Source of the DNA: CAADGU01 sp964581605 | GTDB lineage: Bacteria > Chloroflexota > Anaerolineae > Promineifilales > Promineifilaceae | Direction: 5' to 3' | DNA length: 30,390 nucleotides | NCBI GenBank assembly: GCA_964581605.1 | Contig: CAZOPF010000072.1 | Location: forward strand, 1-30,390 | In this document: positions 8,320-15,385 of the stretch, in pieces | Layout of the letters: every line of letters begins with the position of its first letter | Position numbering within the stretch: position 1 is the stretch's first letter | Translations under genes and position numbers: made by a program | The notes under the pieces: model-generated | What the model saw: the letters and a program-made list of their open reading frames with translations, nothing else | What the model was told of the DNA's origin: nothing | Databases searched by the model: none

Positions 8320-10137
8320 ATGACAATCAGAAAGCCCTGGCACGAGATGACCAGACAACTGGTAGATGTGGCAATGGGACGACAGCCAGCCGATATGGTG
8401 ATCCGGCACGGCCGTTGGGTCAACGTTCACACCGGCGAGATTATCTCTGACACCGATGTGGCTATGACTGGTGGCCGTATTGCCTACGTAGGGCCAGACG
8501 CCGGGCATACGATTGGGGATAAAACACAGGTGATTGAGGCGCACGGCCGTTACCTCATCCCCGGTTTGTGTGACGGCCATATGCACGTAGAAAGCGGCAT
8601 GGTCACGGTGACAGAGTTTGCCCGCGCCGTCATCCCGCACGGCACCACCAGCATGTTCATAGACCCGCACGAGATAGCCAACGTGCTGGGGTTGCCTGGC
8701 GTGCGCCTGATGCACGACGAAGCGGCCACACTGCCCATCAACATCTATGTGCAAATGCCTTCCTGCGTGCCCAGTGCGCCAGGCCTGGAAACACCCGGCG
8801 CCACCATTGGCCCGGCGGAAGTGGCCGAAGCGATGACCTGGCCGGGCATCATTGGCCTGGGCGAAATGATGAATTTCCCCGGCATCTACCGGAACGATGC
8901 CAACATGCACGCCGAAGTGGCGGCCACCATGCAGGCGGGCAAAACAGTCGGCGGCCACTATGCTTCGCTGGATTTGGGACGGCCGTTTCACGGATACATC
9001 GCTGGCGGCCCGGCCGACGACCACGAAGGCACACGCCTGGAAGACGCCATCGCCCGCGCCCGCCAGGGCATGAAAGCCATGCTCCGCCTCGGTTCGGCCT
9101 GGTATGACGTGGCCGCCCAGGTAAAAGCGATCACCGAAATGGGGCTGGACAACCGCAACTTCATCCTCTGCACCGATGACAGCCACTCCGGCACGCTGGT
9201 TCACGAGGGGCATATGAACCGCGTCGTCCGCCACGCTATTGCCCAGGGTCTGCCGCCCATTGCCGCCATTCAGATGGCGACATTGAACACGGCCGTCCAC
9301 TTCAATGTGGAAAAGGACATTGGCAGTATTACCCCTGGCCGCTACGCGGATATCATCCTGAGCAGCGATTTAGCCAGCCTGCCTATAGAAATGGTCATTG
9401 CCGCCGGGAAAGTGGTGGCGGTGGACGGCCGTCTCACCATTGACTTGCCCCCCTATACCTACCCCGACTTCGCCCAAAACAGCGTCAAACTCGGCAAACC
9501 CCTCACCGCCGATGACTTCCATCTCCCATCTCCCATCTCCAATTCTCAATCCCCTAATCTCCAATATCCTGCCAAAGTCCGCACTATCGCCGTCATCGAA
9601 AACCAGGCCCCAACTAAAGCGGAGGAGAGGGTATTGCCCGTGGTGGACGGCCGTGTGCAGTTAGACCCCCGCCAGGATGTAGCCCATATCGCCCTGGTAG
9701 AACGGCATCGTGGCACGGGCGGCGTGGTCAACGGCTTCGTCTCCGGCTTTGGCTTTAAGGCCCGCTGCGCCATTGCCAGCACGGTGGCACACGACAGCCA
9801 TCACATGATCGTCGTCGGCACCAGCAAAACGAACATGGCGCTGGCCGCCAATCGGTTGGGAGCGGTGGGCGGCGGCGTGGCCGTCTACAAAGACGGTGCC
9901 GAAATCGCCCTGGTAGAATTACCCATTGCCGGGCTGATGTCCGACGAACGGGCCGAACTGGTGGCTGAAAAAGCCGCCCGCCTGGTGCAGGCATTCCGCG
10001 ACTGCGGCTGCCAGCTAAACAACGCCTTCATGCAGCTCAGTCTGCTGGCCCTGGTCGTCATCCCCGAACTCCGCCTCTCCGACCTGGGTCTGGTAGACGT
10101 GACCAGGTTTGAAGTGGTATCATTGTTTGTAGATTAA
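8320..10137 (+). CDS. ade: Adenine deaminase
   Basis: This 605-residue amidohydrolase converts adenine to hypoxanthine and ammonia in purine salvage. The metal motif HMHVES is at residues 87-92, followed by the family-typical IDPHEIANVLG, GLGEMMNFP, GGHY and CTDDSH segments. The C-terminal domain (about 420-605) has the adenine-deaminase-specific NRLGAVGGGVAV and LPIAGLMSD motifs. ATG 8320 has a good GAGGAAA ribosome site seven bases upstream. Residues 401-417 (LPSPISNSQSPNLQYPA) do not look like normal family sequence and are encoded by a short-unit repeat at 9520-9570 that keeps the frame. The loop joins the two domains, where an insertion would be tolerated. Six ACGGCCGT octamers fall in the gene. 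Confidence 0.95.
   Translation: MTIRKPWHEMTRQLVDVAMGRQPADMVIRHGRWVNVHTGEIISDTDVAMTGGRIAYVGPDAGHTIGDKTQVIEAHGRYLIPGLCDGHMHVESGMVTVTEFARAVIPHGTTSMFIDPHEIANVLGLPGVRLMHDEAATLPINIYVQMPSCVPSAPGLETPGATIGPAEVAEAMTWPGIIGLGEMMNFPGIYRNDANMHAEVAATMQAGKTVGGHYASLDLGRPFHGYIAGGPADDHEGTRLEDAIARARQGMKAMLRLGSAWYDVAAQVKAITEMGLDNRNFILCTDDSHSGTLVHEGHMNRVVRHAIAQGLPPIAAIQMATLNTAVHFNVEKDIGSITPGRYADIILSSDLASLPIEMVIAAGKVVAVDGRLTIDLPPYTYPDFAQNSVKLGKPLTADDFHLPSPISNSQSPNLQYPAKVRTIAVIENQAPTKAEERVLPVVDGRVQLDPRQDVAHIALVERHRGTGGVVNGFVSGFGFKARCAIASTVAHDSHHMIVVGTSKTNMALAANRLGAVGGGVAVYKDGAEIALVELPIAGLMSDERAELVAEKAARLVQAFRDCGCQLNNAFMQLSLLALVVIPELRLSDLGLVDVTRFEVVSLFVD
9520..9570. repeat. CATCTCC-unit repeat inside ade, in frame
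   Basis: Units of CATCTCC, CATCTCC, CAATTCTCAATCC and CTAATCTCC run through 9520-9570. They match the strand-complement of the GAGATTGG units at 25321-25348. This single-arm copy lacks a pairing arm and is translated as a proline/serine-rich loop. Confidence 0.75.
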
Positions 10138-10202
10138 CCTCTTTTATACTCAGTGTGGTCGGTCTCTTGCTGTACCACCTTTGGGTATGGAGAAACGACA
10201 AA

Positions 10203-10448
10203 ATGGAGACTGAAACGCAATCTGTTACCCGGCAGCAAGTCATTGCTCTGGCAAGAAAAATGCCCGATGAGAAATTGGCAATCTGGTATGAATATGGTTT
10301 ATTTGTCCAATCACAGCCGCTCTTTATACTAACCCAGAAATCAGTAAATGAAGTTGATGCCGATCTGGGCACTGAAATAGCCGTTTGGGAACGCGCCAGT
10401 GATGAAGATTGGCTGAAGATGGAACAATTGTTGGCAGAGGAAAATTAA
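10203..10448 (+). CDS. Putative antitoxin partner of the MazF-like toxin
   Basis: This is an 81-residue acidic, mostly helical protein three bases upstream of the mazF-like gene. The position and size fit the antitoxin of a type II module. I do not recognise an AbrB/MazE fold; the sequence (RQQVIALARKMPDEKLAIWYEYG, then a C-terminal WERASDEDWLKMEQLL) suggests a short helical DNA- or toxin-binding protein of another class. The frame is open to 10155, but ATG 10203 begins the plausible protein. No ACGGCCGT octamer occurs between 9654 and about 11000, unlike the flanks. The antitoxin role is inferred from context only. Confidence 0.7.
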   Translation: METETQSVTRQQVIALARKMPDEKLAIWYEYGLFVQSQPLFILTQKSVNEVDADLGTEIAVWERASDEDWLKMEQLLAEEN

Positions 10449-10451
10449 ACA

Positions 10452-10799
10452 ATGGCTCGTGGTGATGTGTTATTGGTAAGCCTTCCCGCCAGTGATGGGC
10501 GAGAGCAGAGTGGTCGCCGTCCAGCGGTAGCCGTACAAACTGATATGGTTGGCGAACCGACACTAATGATTGTTCCCATTACTTCAAACTTGAAGGCGTT
10601 GCGGTTTGCCTTTGTCGTGCGTATCGAACCAACATTAGAGAATGGGTTGACTGTCTCTTCAGTGGTTATGGTCTTTCAGATGCGCGCTATTGACAAGATG
10701 CGCGTCATTCGCAAGATTGGGCAGCTTTCAGCAGACGATTTGGCCAGAGTAGATGCCGAAATATGGCAGATGTTGAAACCGCCACCCAGGTCAAGATAA
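10452..10799 (+). CDS. mazF: MazF/PemK-family toxin, endoribonuclease
   Basis: This 115-residue protein has the PemK/MazF barrel layout: an N-terminal GDVLLVSLP, then RRPAVAVQTD, a central IVPITSN, and FQMRAIDKMRVIRKIGQL near the end, which matches the conserved Q-x-R...R-I-G-x-L segment. Family members cut single-stranded mRNA at short sites and are held inactive by the antitoxin encoded just upstream. The ATG follows the upstream stop by three bases, so the two are co-translated. The last residues (PPPRSR) run close to the next gene. The target sequence cannot be predicted. Confidence 0.88.
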   Translation: MARGDVLLVSLPASDGREQSGRRPAVAVQTDMVGEPTLMIVPITSNLKALRFAFVVRIEPTLENGLTVSSVVMVFQMRAIDKMRVIRKIGQLSADDLARVDAEIWQMLKPPPRSR

Positions 10800-10801
10800 C
10801 A

Positions 10802-11623
10802 ATGAGTACACTTTCAGAACATGATGAAGTTGGCAGAAATGTAACAAGCGGGCTGCCGGCGCGGCTGTTGGATCGGCTGGCGAAGGCGATTGACGAGACG
10901 GACGAGCAGGCAGCGGCCGCACGGGTAGCGCAATTACGCACAGTTTATCCGGGAGCAACGCCGGAAGAGCTAACGGACAGGTTGATTTACCACAAGTGTC
11001 GCAGCACGGCCGTTGTTGGTGCAACGACCTCTGGGCTGGCTGTTATTCCGGGTCTGGGCACCGTTGCCAGCCTGACATTCGGCATTGCGGCCGACTTGGG
11101 CATCACGTTTAAGATGCAGGCGGAACTGGTGTTGGAAATTGCGGCCGTCTACGGCCATCGGATGGCCCCGAATGAGAAACGACGGGTAGTGTTAACAGTA
11201 ACCGGGTTGAGCACCGGTGCGACCACCATCGCGCATCGCATGGGTAACAATATCTCCAAACGGGTGACGGCTCGCGTGGCTTCCAAATACGTCACCAAAG
11301 CGGTACCTTTCGTCGGTATGGCGGCCTCGGCCAGCACCAATGCGGCTTTGACTTATTTTATTGGCAAACGTGCGCAGGCCTACTTCAGTCTGGGACCTGA
11401 CCAAATGCACGATTGGCATACGGCATTACCTGCACTGACCGGGATTGACCGGGAAAAGCTGGTGGAAGGGGCCAAAACAGGCGGTGAATTAGCATTAAAA
11501 GCGGGTGGCACGGCCGTTAGCGGTGCGCGTAGTGTGGCTGGAAAAGCGCGTGACACCATCAGCCGCCGCAACTCCCCGCCCGCGAATGAGGGTGAACTCA
11601 TTCCAGTTTTTGATACTCCATAA
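10802..11623 (+). CDS. EcsC-like protein
   Basis: This 273-residue protein resembles the EcsC family: a helical N-terminal region, then AVIPGLGTVASLTFGIAADL, a glycine-rich amphipathic hairpin, and FKMQAELVLEIAAVYG, the pattern seen in EcsC/DUF697-type proteins that associate with membranes. The function of the family is poorly defined. ATG 10802 lies two bases after the toxin stop; an earlier ATG at 10763 would overlap the toxin by 37 bases. The C-terminal 45 residues are low-complexity (GGTAVSGARSVAGKARDTISRR). A four-gene run from 10203 to 12023 is likely one transcript. The family assignment is moderate. Confidence 0.65.
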   Translation: MSTLSEHDEVGRNVTSGLPARLLDRLAKAIDETDEQAAAARVAQLRTVYPGATPEELTDRLIYHKCRSTAVVGATTSGLAVIPGLGTVASLTFGIAADLGITFKMQAELVLEIAAVYGHRMAPNEKRRVVLTVTGLSTGATTIAHRMGNNISKRVTARVASKYVTKAVPFVGMAASASTNAALTYFIGKRAQAYFSLGPDQMHDWHTALPALTGIDREKLVEGAKTGGELALKAGGTAVSGARSVAGKARDTISRRNSPPANEGELIPVFDTP

Positions 11624-11633
11624 GGTAATCACC

Positions 11634-12023
11634 ATGACAGAGGCAGAGCTATCAACCGTTTCTTGGCACCCAGATGGGTATATTGAGATTGTTTTTGTGG
11701 GCACACAAACCCCAGGGCAAATCCGGGAAATGGAACGGCAGGCAAGGGAAATTATGGAGAGTAAGAATCGTTCAGCCAGTGTATTGATTGATGCCCGACG
11801 CGGCCGCGTTGGGCGAGATGCTACCAGCTTCTCCGCTATCATGCGCCTCAGCCGTGACCGTCGCCTGAACCGCTTCATTGTGTTGGTGGACGAAAACCCC
11901 ACAGACCCCCATGCCGGCCGCGAAACAGGCGTCATTATCTCTATGGTCACGGCCGCTCTGGGTAAACGCCCTATTTACATCTATGACGAAACGGCCGCCC
12001 GTACCCTGGCTGCCAGTGAGTGA
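11634..12023 (+). CDS. STAS-like/SpoIIAA-like small protein
   Basis: This is a 129-residue soluble protein. The alternating beta/alpha pattern, with YIEIVFVGTQTPGQIREMERQAREIM followed by SASVLIDARRGRVGRD and NRFIVLVDENP, suggests a STAS or SpoIIAA-like fold of the kind found in bacterial regulatory and lipid-binding proteins. No catalytic site is seen. ATG 11634 has AAGGTAA upstream, overlapping the end of the EcsC-like gene, so the two are co-expressed. The 3' end converges on moeZ across a repeat. The fold call is an inference from pattern, not a firm family match. Confidence 0.55.
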   Translation: MTEAELSTVSWHPDGYIEIVFVGTQTPGQIREMERQAREIMESKNRSASVLIDARRGRVGRDATSFSAIMRLSRDRRLNRFIVLVDENPTDPHAGRETGVIISMVTAALGKRPIYIYDETAARTLAASE

Positions 12024-12028
12024 GTGGC

Positions 12029-12082
12029 GTGAGCAGTGGGCAGTGAGCAGTGAGCAGTCACTGCTCACTGCTCACTGTTCAT
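12029..12082. repeat. Inverted repeat, GTGAGCAGT-unit type
   Basis: Units of GTGAGCAGT on the left (12029-12058) face ACTGCTCACTGCTCACTG on the right (12059-12077). It separates the convergent STAS-like gene and moeZ and could act as a two-way terminator, although it has no T-run. Confidence 0.88.
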
Positions 12083-12085
12083 TTA

Positions 12086-13294
12086 TTAATAGGTGGGTAG
12101 GGACCGGTCTACTTCTTTGGCCCAGCGGTTGATGCCGCCGTCCAGGTTGTACAGCTTCTTGAAGCCATGCTGCTTCAAGGTGCGGATCACATCGGCGCTG
12201 CGCGCCCCGCTGCGGCAGTAAACGACCATTTCGCGGGCGGTGTCCAGTTCACCCATATGCTCCACCACCTGCCCTTTGGGAATCAACACCGCCCCCAAAT
12301 GCTCCAGGTTGGAGATTTCCCACTCGTGCGGCTCACGCACATCCAGCAAGAACAGATCATCCCCTTTGTCCAGGCGGGTCTGTAATTCTTTGGGAGCGAT
12401 GGCAGTCACGGCCGTGCCGTTTTCGCTCGTTACATACATACTCCGGTCATGGGCCGGCATCCCGCAAAACTGCTCGTAATCAATCAACCCGGTGATGGTC
12501 GGGTTTTCACTACACACCGGGCAGTTCGGGTTTTTGCGCAGCCGCACCTGGTCAAACTCCATGTTCAGCGCGTCATAGAGCAGCAAACGGCCGATCAGCG
12601 GCGTACCCTCACCCAAAATCAGCTTCACCGCTTCCGTAGCCTGAATCGCGCCAATCGTGCCCGGCAAGATACCGAGCACGCCCCCTTCAGCGCAGCTTGG
12701 CACCAGACCCGGCGGCGGCGGTTCGGGGAAGAGGCAGCGATAACATGGCCCCTCCTTGGCGTAAAAGACGCTGGCCTGCCCTTCAAAGCGGAAGATGCTG
12801 CCGTAGACGTTTGGTTTGCCCAACAGCACACAGGCATCATTGGTCAGATAACGGGTGGGGAAGTTGTCGGTGCCATCAATGATAATGTCATACGGCGCAA
12901 ACAGTTCCAGCGCGTTTTCAGATGTCAGCGGCACTTCGTAGGTGTCCACCTGGATGTGGGGGTTGATGTCCAGGATGCGCTCTCTGGCGCTGTCCAGTTT
13001 GGGGCGGCCCACGTCTTTGGTGCCGTGAATGATTTGCCGCTGCAAATTGGTGTAGTCCACAATGTCATAGTCCACCAATCCAATGCGGCCCACACCCGCC
13101 GCCGCCAGATACATGGCTAACGGCGACCCCAAGCCACCCGCGCCAATCAACAGGACGCTGGCGGCTTTCAGTTTCTTTTGTCCGGCCATGCCCACTTCGG
13201 GCATGATCAGGTGGCGGCTATAGCGCTGCACTTCTTCGTGCGAAAGGGTGATGTGGGCGACGGCCGCCGGGTTTATCAGGTTTTTGCTGCTCAT
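12086..13294 (-). CDS. moeZ: MoeZ/MoeB-type adenylyltransferase with rhodanese domain
   Basis: This 402-residue E1-like enzyme activates the C-terminal glycine of ubiquitin-like sulfur carriers as an acyl-adenylate, then helps load sulfur through its rhodanese domain. The nucleotide-binding GAGGLGSP and the family LVDYDIVDYTNLQRQI are in the N-terminal ThiF domain (about 15-255). Zinc cysteines are in CYRC and CPVC. The C-terminal rhodanese domain (about 295-395) has active-site Cys360 in YCRSGARS. The domain order matches mycobacterial MoeZ, which activates CysO. The ATG is two bases beyond the thioredoxin gene's stop, with GGAG inside that gene's last codons, so translation is coupled. It is the last gene of the riboswitch operon. 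Confidence 0.93.
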   Translation of the reverse strand: MSSKNLINPAAVAHITLSHEEVQRYSRHLIMPEVGMAGQKKLKAASVLLIGAGGLGSPLAMYLAAAGVGRIGLVDYDIVDYTNLQRQIIHGTKDVGRPKLDSARERILDINPHIQVDTYEVPLTSENALELFAPYDIIIDGTDNFPTRYLTNDACVLLGKPNVYGSIFRFEGQASVFYAKEGPCYRCLFPEPPPPGLVPSCAEGGVLGILPGTIGAIQATEAVKLILGEGTPLIGRLLLYDALNMEFDQVRLRKNPNCPVCSENPTITGLIDYEQFCGMPAHDRSMYVTSENGTAVTAIAPKELQTRLDKGDDLFLLDVREPHEWEISNLEHLGAVLIPKGQVVEHMGELDTAREMVVYCRSGARSADVIRTLKQHGFKKLYNLDGGINRWAKEVDRSLPTY

Positions 13295-13296
13295 GT

Positions 13297-13749
13297 TTAC
13301 TCCATGTGGGGTGGCAAGTTGCAGGTGGCAGGTTGCAGGTGGTCACTTGCCACCTGCAACTTGCCACCTGCCACCTGCAAACTTGCCACCTGTTTGCTCA
13401 ATTTGTGTGAATTAGTCAGGCCATAGTTAATTTCCCGTACCTGACCGAGGGCGTCCACCAGAATGGTGGTGGGTAGGGTGAAGACGCGGTATTGGCTGGC
13501 CGTTTCTGGCTCCTGTTCAGCGTCAATTTTGTGGATGACCAGACGGCCGTGCCACTCCCCATCCACCTGCTCCAGATACCGCGCCTGGGCCGGGCAGGCG
13601 GCACAACCGGCGCTGCCAAAGTACAGAATGGCGGGCAGGCCACCTGTCTGAACCGCCCCCATTTGCTGGAGATGGCGCTGTTTGAGGAGGTAGTACACGG
13701 CCGTGACTACCGCAATCAGTAGTAGTGTGAAAATTAGTCGCTCTATCAT
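13297..13749 (-). CDS. Membrane-anchored thioredoxin-like protein with repeat-derived tail
   Basis: This 150-residue protein has an N-terminal transmembrane anchor (about 5-22) and a thioredoxin fold. The redox motif GCAACP puts the active cysteines at 49 and 52, and the cis-proline is in FTLPTT at 93. The most likely role is to reduce or hand on sulfur for the rhodanese/CysO system encoded around it. The domain ends near residue 118. The last 30 or so residues (from KQVASLQVAGGK) translate the intergenic repeat at 13309-13393 and are not part of the fold. Its stop lies two bases before moeZ. Topology suggests the thioredoxin domain may be outside the membrane, which would complicate a cytosolic sulfur role. 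Confidence 0.82.
   Translation of the reverse strand: MIERLIFTLLLIAVVTAVYYLLKQRHLQQMGAVQTGGLPAILYFGSAGCAACPAQARYLEQVDGEWHGRLVIHKIDAEQEPETASQYRVFTLPTTILVDALGQVREINYGLTNSHKLSKQVASLQVAGGKLQVASDHLQPATCNLPPHME
13309..13393. repeat. Inverted repeat, GGCAAGT/TGCCACC type, translated
   Basis: GTGGCAAGTTGCAGGTGGC units on the left face TGCCACCTGCAACTTGCCAC units on the right, with three or more units per side. It is the largest member of the type in the window. It lies entirely within the 3' end of the thioredoxin-like gene. Confidence 0.88.
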
Positions 13750-13754
13750 TGTCT

Positions 13755-13829
13755 GAGTGAGCAGTGAGCAGTAAACAGTGAGCAGTGGAGCGAACTTTTA
13801 CTGCTCACTGCTCACCGCTCACTGCTTGC
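13755..13829. repeat. Inverted repeat, GTGAGCAGT-unit type
   Basis: GTGAGCAGTGAGCAGTAAAC on the left faces TACTGCTCACTGCTCACCGC on the right. It is the same unit family as 12029-12082 and fills the gap between the DUF4395 gene and the thioredoxin-like gene. Confidence 0.87.
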
Positions 13830-13832
13830 TGA

Positions 13833-14279
13833 TTACCGGATCGAGTTCACCCGAAAGCCAGGCACGCCGAGTCTGTTTAGCTGGTAATACATAAAACAAC
13901 CGGCACAAAAGCCCAAGAACAGGTTCAGGCCGGCCAATATCACCACCAGCCAGACCAACGCCCAGCCAATAATGGGCAGCCCGGCCAACAACATGACCGT
14001 TGCCAGGGCCACAAAAACACCACCCAACCCCTGCGAGAAGCGGTGCGGCTCCGGGTTATCCTCCATCACATTCGGTTTTACCAGTCCGGCGGGCTGCAAA
14101 ATGTGTTGATAGATACGTTTGAAGAGGCTGAGGGCGGGCACGGCCGTGCCCAACAACATCACCACCGCCACCAGCGCCACCAACCAGACCGCCTCTAACA
14201 AAAACGCCAACAGCAGCAGCCCAATAATAAACGCCTGGTTCACCCGTAAAGCGGATTGATCAACTTTTCGCGTGGACAT
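13833..14279 (-). CDS. DUF4395 family membrane protein
   Basis: This 148-residue integral membrane protein has about four hydrophobic helices (for example IIGLLLLAFLLEAVWLVAL and FVALATVMLLAGLPIIGWAL) and a C-terminal CAGC motif at residues 125-128, the features of the DUF4395 family. These proteins often sit beside thioredoxin or rhodanese genes, and the paired cysteines suggest a redox or sulfur-transfer role, but function is not established. ATG 14279 is preceded by AGGAG at good spacing; an upstream in-frame start would translate repeat DNA (MGNYPITQLPG). It is the third gene of the riboswitch operon. Confidence 0.85.
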   Translation of the reverse strand: MSTRKVDQSALRVNQAFIIGLLLLAFLLEAVWLVALVAVVMLLGTAVPALSLFKRIYQHILQPAGLVKPNVMEDNPEPHRFSQGLGGVFVALATVMLLAGLPIIGWALVWLVVILAGLNLFLGFCAGCFMYYQLNRLGVPGFRVNSIR

Positions 14280-14292
14280 CTTCTTATCTCCT

Positions 14293-14330
14293 GGTAATTG
14301 AGTAATTGGGTAATTACCCAATTACCTGTT
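14293..14330. repeat. Inverted repeat, GTAATTGGGTAATTAC type
   Basis: GGTAATTG units face CCAATTACC around a central TAATTA palindrome. It lies between cysO and the DUF4395 gene and supplies the cysO stop codon together with the five codons before it. Confidence 0.9.
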
Positions 14331-14598
14331 TACCTCCAGCTATCGAGGGAATAATCATCAACGTATCATTCTCGCTAATCGCTGTCTCCGCCCCTTCCAG
14401 GTAGCGCACATCTTCCTGGTTCAGGTAGATGTTGACGAAGCTGCGCAGATCATCGCCTTCAAAGAGATGCGGGCGCAGTTCGGGGTGCTGTTTGGTCAGG
14501 TTGCTCAAGGCCGCCCCAACCGTGCCGCCGCTCACAGACACCTGCGCGTTGTTGCCGGTATACGGCCGTAAGGGGGTGGGAATACGAATGGTTGCCAT
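14314..14598 (-). CDS. cysO: CysO-type ubiquitin-like sulfur carrier with extra C-terminal tail
   Basis: This 94-residue beta-grasp protein of the MoaD/ThiS class closely resembles mycobacterial CysO: it shares the IPTPLRPYTG start, the FVNIYLNQEDVRY core and the IPSIAGG end. CysO carries sulfur as a C-terminal thiocarboxylate and, with CysM, makes CysO-cysteine, which Mec cleaves. Here GlyGly is at 88-89, but five more residues (KQVIG) precede the stop. That tail comes from the repeat at 14293-14330. It must be removed before MoeZ can adenylate the glycine, and the JAMM protease encoded just upstream is the obvious candidate. ATG 14598 has AAGGAG ten bases before it; a TTG three codons earlier is less likely. 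Confidence 0.93.
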   Translation of the reverse strand: MATIRIPTPLRPYTGNNAQVSVSGGTVGAALSNLTKQHPELRPHLFEGDDLRSFVNIYLNQEDVRYLEGAETAISENDTLMIIPSIAGGKQVIG

Positions 14599-14624
14599 GA
14601 ATATCAATCTCCTTGTAAAGTTAA

Positions 14625-14690
14625 TTGAGACTGGGAGAGTGGCAATCTCTCAATCTTCCAATCTCTCAATCTCCTCAATTATCTCTTCCT
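14625..14690. repeat. Inverted repeat, GAGATTG/CAATCTC type
   Basis: GAGACTGGGAGAG faces several CAATCTCTC units, strongly unequal in number. It spans the mec/cysO junction. The mec C-terminal codons lie within it, giving a Glu/Ile-rich tail. Confidence 0.8.
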
Positions 14691-15093
14691 CAAACCCAGA
14701 CCGATCACGCTTCAACTGCCACGACCGGCTGAATGTCGGTTCTGCTTTTAAGACCTGGGTGATCAAATAAGAATAGCCCGGCCAACTGGCCCAGGCCAGA
14801 TCACGCGGCGAGGCTACCGGCACATCATCCGGGTGGCTGTGAAAAACGCCAATCACATCCAGATCGCGGCTCATCGCTTCCAGTTCCGCCTGCTGCCATG
14901 CCTTCGGGTCAATCAAAAAGCGGATCGGTTTTTCTGTTTCCACCGGCCATACATTGGCCATCGGCTGAATCGCGGTGACGATGTTGTCCCCATTTTCCAC
15001 GCGCCCCAGCAGCAGGCCACACCCTTCAAATGGGTAAGCGGCCGCACCGTGTGTTTTAATTTGGTCGTGAAGTTCCGCCGTTAATTTCAACAT
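14650..15093 (-). CDS. mec: Mec-type JAMM metalloprotease (CysO-cysteine peptidase)
   Basis: This 147-residue zinc isopeptidase of the JAMM/Mov34 class has the full motif: Glu23, then HSHP at 85-88, Ser95 and Asp98. In mycobacteria Mec releases cysteine from CysO-cysteine. Related JAMM enzymes (HcyD, QbsD) trim extra residues from sulfur-carrier tails before activation. It is the first gene after the SAM-I riboswitch, and cysO follows 51 bases downstream. The catalytic domain ends near residue 128. The last 13 residues (EEEIIEEIERLED) are encoded by the repeat at 14625-14690. No strong ribosome site is seen before ATG 15093. Confidence 0.92.
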   Translation of the reverse strand: MLKLTAELHDQIKTHGAAAYPFEGCGLLLGRVENGDNIVTAIQPMANVWPVETEKPIRFLIDPKAWQQAELEAMSRDLDVIGVFHSHPDDVPVASPRDLAWASWPGYSYLITQVLKAEPTFSRSWQLKRDRSGFEEEIIEEIERLED

Positions 15094-15156
15094 AAGCCAG
15101 TCTATAGGTGCAACACACTTGCCAGGTGCGTTGCCCCTCTTCGATAACCAACAAAA

Positions 15157-15186
15157 AACGCCTTCCTGAAAGATAAGGAAGGCGTT
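15157..15186 (-). terminator. Intrinsic terminator of the SAM-I riboswitch
   Basis: On the minus strand an 11-bp perfect stem (AACGCCTTCCT with its complement) closes an 8-base loop and is followed by a run of six T residues counting the stem end. It lies between aptamer and mec. The segment CTTATCTTTC (15168-15177), in the loop and upper stem, can pair over ten contiguous positions with GGAAGATGAG (15206-15215), the 3' strand of aptamer helix P1. This gives a clear antiterminator, so SAM binding would favour termination. Confidence 0.92.
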
Positions 15187-15204
15187 GGATTTCTACATCC
15201 CTTC

Positions 15205-15356
15205 TCTCATCTTCCAGGTCAGCTATCGTCTGATAGCCCCTGCCGGACTTAGCACCTTTTCTCGTATAGGTAATTCTGTTTACGGATTACGTTTTACGAA
15301 TTACGAAAGGTTGCTGAGGTTTCATCGGGCCGGTCCCTCAACCTCTCTTGATAAGA
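15205..15356 (-). promoter_or_regulatory. SAM-I (S-box) riboswitch aptamer
   Basis: Read on the minus strand, the sequence has the S-box core in order: TTATCAAGAGAGG, GAGGGACCGGCCCGATGAAA, CAGCAACC, AGGTGCTAAGTCC and GGAAGATGAGAG. The helices are P1 TCTTATC with GATGAGA, P2 GAGGTT with AACCTC, and P4 GCTATC with GATAGC. P3 (15254-15311) is expanded by a repeat-like insert. It controls the mec-cysO-DUF4395-thioredoxin-moeZ operon. S-box riboswitches lower expression of methionine and sulfur-assimilation genes when SAM is abundant. A matching terminator and antiterminator follow. Confidence 0.97.
15270..15304. repeat. Repeat-like insert in riboswitch helix P3
   Basis: GTAATTC (15270-15276) pairs with GAATTAC (15298-15304), and the interval holds TTACGGATTACG and TTTTACGAATTACG units like the GTAATCGG/CGTAAT repeats at 8249 and 23515. 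The insert extends P3 while leaving the core intact. Confidence 0.65.
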
Positions 15357-15385
15357 TAAGCAACAGTATCAAATTGTTGACCGCG

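Noticed and set aside
12029..12082. Standard rho-independent terminator
   Set aside because: It is a strong inverted repeat but lacks a T-run on either side, as do most repeats here, so only a possible terminator role is noted.
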